Source: CAYOZN01 sp964408455 (GTDB lineage: Bacteria; Planctomycetota; Phycisphaerae; UBA1845; UTPLA1). From it: a DNA stretch of 64,000 bases. How positions within the stretch are numbered: position 1 is the stretch's first letter; each line of letters opens with the position of its first letter. Shown here piece after piece: positions 62,911-64,000 of the stretch. Below the pieces are notes generated by a model. The model saw nothing but the letters and a program-made list of their open reading frames with translations. It ran no database searches and was not told the origin of the DNA. Made by a program: the position numbers and the translations under genes. Where the stretch lies: positions 1-64,000 of the forward strand of contig CAYOZN010000028.1 in assembly GCA_964408455.1 (NCBI GenBank), written 5' to 3'.

Positions 62911-64000
62911 ATGAGCAAGCCACCGATCGCCGCGGGTGAGCCTCGCGATAGCCTTCAAGACCCCCGAGCCTGCGAAAACCGCCGTCAACTGGCCGTGGCG
63001 GGCCTGCTTCTGGGGCTGGCGGTGGTGCACGTCTCGGTCAACCGGCTGGTCTGGGGAGACATACCGCTACAGACCGACACCGGGATGTGGGCCTACATCG
63101 GCATGCGAATCACGGAAGGGGCGATTCCCTACCGGGACCTGTGGGAAAGCAAACCTCCCGGGATTTACTACACGTTTGCCGCGGTGGACGGGATGTTTGG
63201 CCGGGCGGCAGTGCAGGCGCTGGTCTGGCTGGACGCGGTGGTTTCGCTTGGTGTGTTTCTGGTGACCTACCGGGTGGCGCGGCGTTTTGCCTCGCCTGCC
63301 GCCAGTGGGGCGGCGGTGCTGCTACTGAGCCTCGTTTTCTGTCATCGCGTTCTGGCGGACTGGGGCAACAACGTCGAGAAGTTCGTCGCCCTGTTCGAAA
63401 TGCTGGCGTGCCTGGTTGCGCTGCGCGGACTGGCCGCGATGCCGGTGGGCTCGCCCTCGCTGGCGCTTCGGGTTGGTGTGCCCGCTGGCGCTGACAGCGG
63501 CGGTTCAGGTGTACGGCGGGCGATACTGGTTGGCGCCCTTTGCGGCGGCGCGCTGCTTTTCAAGCAGACCGGCGTGGCGATGCTGATCGCGTGGCTCGTG
63601 AGCGTGTCGCTGTGGACGCAGCGCGGATGGCTGGGCATGCGGGCTGCGTCAACGCAGTGGGCGGCATGCGCGGCCGGCGTGGGGATCGTGTGGATACCGG
63701 TCGTGGCATACTTCGCCTGGGCCGGGAACCTGAGCGCGTTGGTCGATCAGGCACTCCTTTATGATCTCTTTCGTGCCGGCGGCGGGCAGCTGGGCGAGGG
63801 CAACCGGCTCTTCACGCGCGGGCACTGGGCATCGCTCGGCGAGAACCTCTGGCTGGGGATTGTGCTGTTGGGGCCGGCCCTGGCCGGCATCGTGAGCAAC
63901 ATGCAGCGGCGGCAGAACCGGGACGCCCGGGCGCCGGGGCAGAACACCGATCCTGGCGTACGACTGATCGTGTTGTATGCCGGCGTAGCGCTGTTGCCGC
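62911..64000 (+). CDS. GT39-like membrane glycosyltransferase (3' end cut by window edge)
   Basis: The frame runs from an ATG at 62911 to the right edge, 363 residues so far. DTGMWAYIGMRITEGAIPYR and DLWESKPPGIYY form the large first loop of PMT/ArnT-type transferases, which move a sugar from a polyprenyl-phosphate donor outside the inner membrane. Several membrane helices follow. Residues about 178-196, containing SPSLALRVGVPAGAD, are coded by the CCCTCGCTGGCGCTTCGGG repeat and are unlike the family. Confidence 0.85.
   Translation, partial: MSKPPIAAGEPRDSLQDPRACENRRQLAVAGLLLGLAVVHVSVNRLVWGDIPLQTDTGMWAYIGMRITEGAIPYRDLWESKPPGIYYTFAAVDGMFGRAAVQALVWLDAVVSLGVFLVTYRVARRFASPAASGAAVLLLSLVFCHRVLADWGNNVEKFVALFEMLACLVALRGLAAMPVGSPSLALRVGVPAGADSGGSGVRRAILVGALCGGALLFKQTGVAMLIAWLVSVSLWTQRGWLGMRAASTQWAACAAGVGIVWIPVVAYFAWAGNLSALVDQALLYDLFRAGGGQLGEGNRLFTRGHWASLGENLWLGIVLLGPALAGIVSNMQRRQNRDARAPGQNTDPGVRLIVLYAGVALLP
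63445..63465. repeat. CCCTCGCTGGCGCTTCGGG repeat inside a coding gene
   Basis: CCCTCGCTGGCGCTTCGGG followed by TTGG, the inverse of the core at 19555-19578 and 39911. It is in frame in the GT39-like gene. Confidence 0.75.

Overview
The window looks like a 64 kb piece of a GC-rich planctomycete chromosome, probably from the Phycisphaerae side of the phylum and probably a draft assembly. This is inferred from gene content. It has seven membrane proteins with CxxCGY...CPECG zinc ribbons, a DUF1571-type protein, large FG-GAP secreted proteins ending in a dockerin-like motif, many lipoproteins, and an abundance of short palindromic repeats. Two runs of exactly 100 N (1235-1334 and 25152-25251) sit inside tandem repeats and look like scaffold gaps of arbitrary length. 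No rRNA, tRNA, CRISPR array or transposase was recognised.

Layout. 1-1.6 kb: two secreted lipoproteins with Asn/Asp-rich 8-residue repeats. 1.9-8.9 kb: an MFS transporter, a 63-residue membrane protein, and two tandem paralogous seven-bladed FG-GAP proteins. 9.1-17.2 kb: metabolism and RNA modification (pckA, nadD, rsmE-nadE) mixed with envelope proteins. 17.3-28.9 kb: a PocR-GAF-SpoIIE phosphatase divergent from a radical-SAM-like protein, an ACT protein, a Gfo/Idh-like protein, rplM-rpsI, two alpha/beta hydrolases, purN, a methyltransferase and a small PP2C phosphatase. 29.6-36.2 kb: ileS, a GNAT enzyme and MATE transporter pair, a probable 31-codon gene, and a NifU-like protein. 36.3-40.6 kb: a cluster of six zinc-ribbon membrane proteins split by a 450-base patch packed with hairpin repeats. 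41-46.6 kb: a lipoprotein esterase, a glycosyltransferase with a structured leader, rnpA, and two overlapping CNNM/CBS genes. 46.8-48.8 kb: a TauE/SafE-like transporter and a TolB-like lipoprotein. 49-55.5 kb: one co-directional run (YmdB-like phosphodiesterase, GNAT, xseA, xseB, ispA, dxs) that feeds DNA repair and isoprenoid precursor synthesis. 55.5-64 kb: a TlpA-like thioredoxin, bpt, a TPPII-like subtilase, a large DUF3352-like secreted protein, and a GT39-like glycosyltransferase cut by the right edge.

The most unusual feature is the repeat load. At least six families of short palindromic or simple repeats lie between genes, and several have entered genes in frame: three insertions in ileS, one in an alpha/beta hydrolase and one in the GT39-like gene. 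Other points worth a second look are an H-type pseudoknot followed by an intrinsic terminator upstream of the GT2 gene, a 31-codon membrane-peptide gene with its own promoter and terminator, a long inverted repeat that forms the whole divergent promoter region at 19.6 kb, and the expanded zinc-ribbon family.
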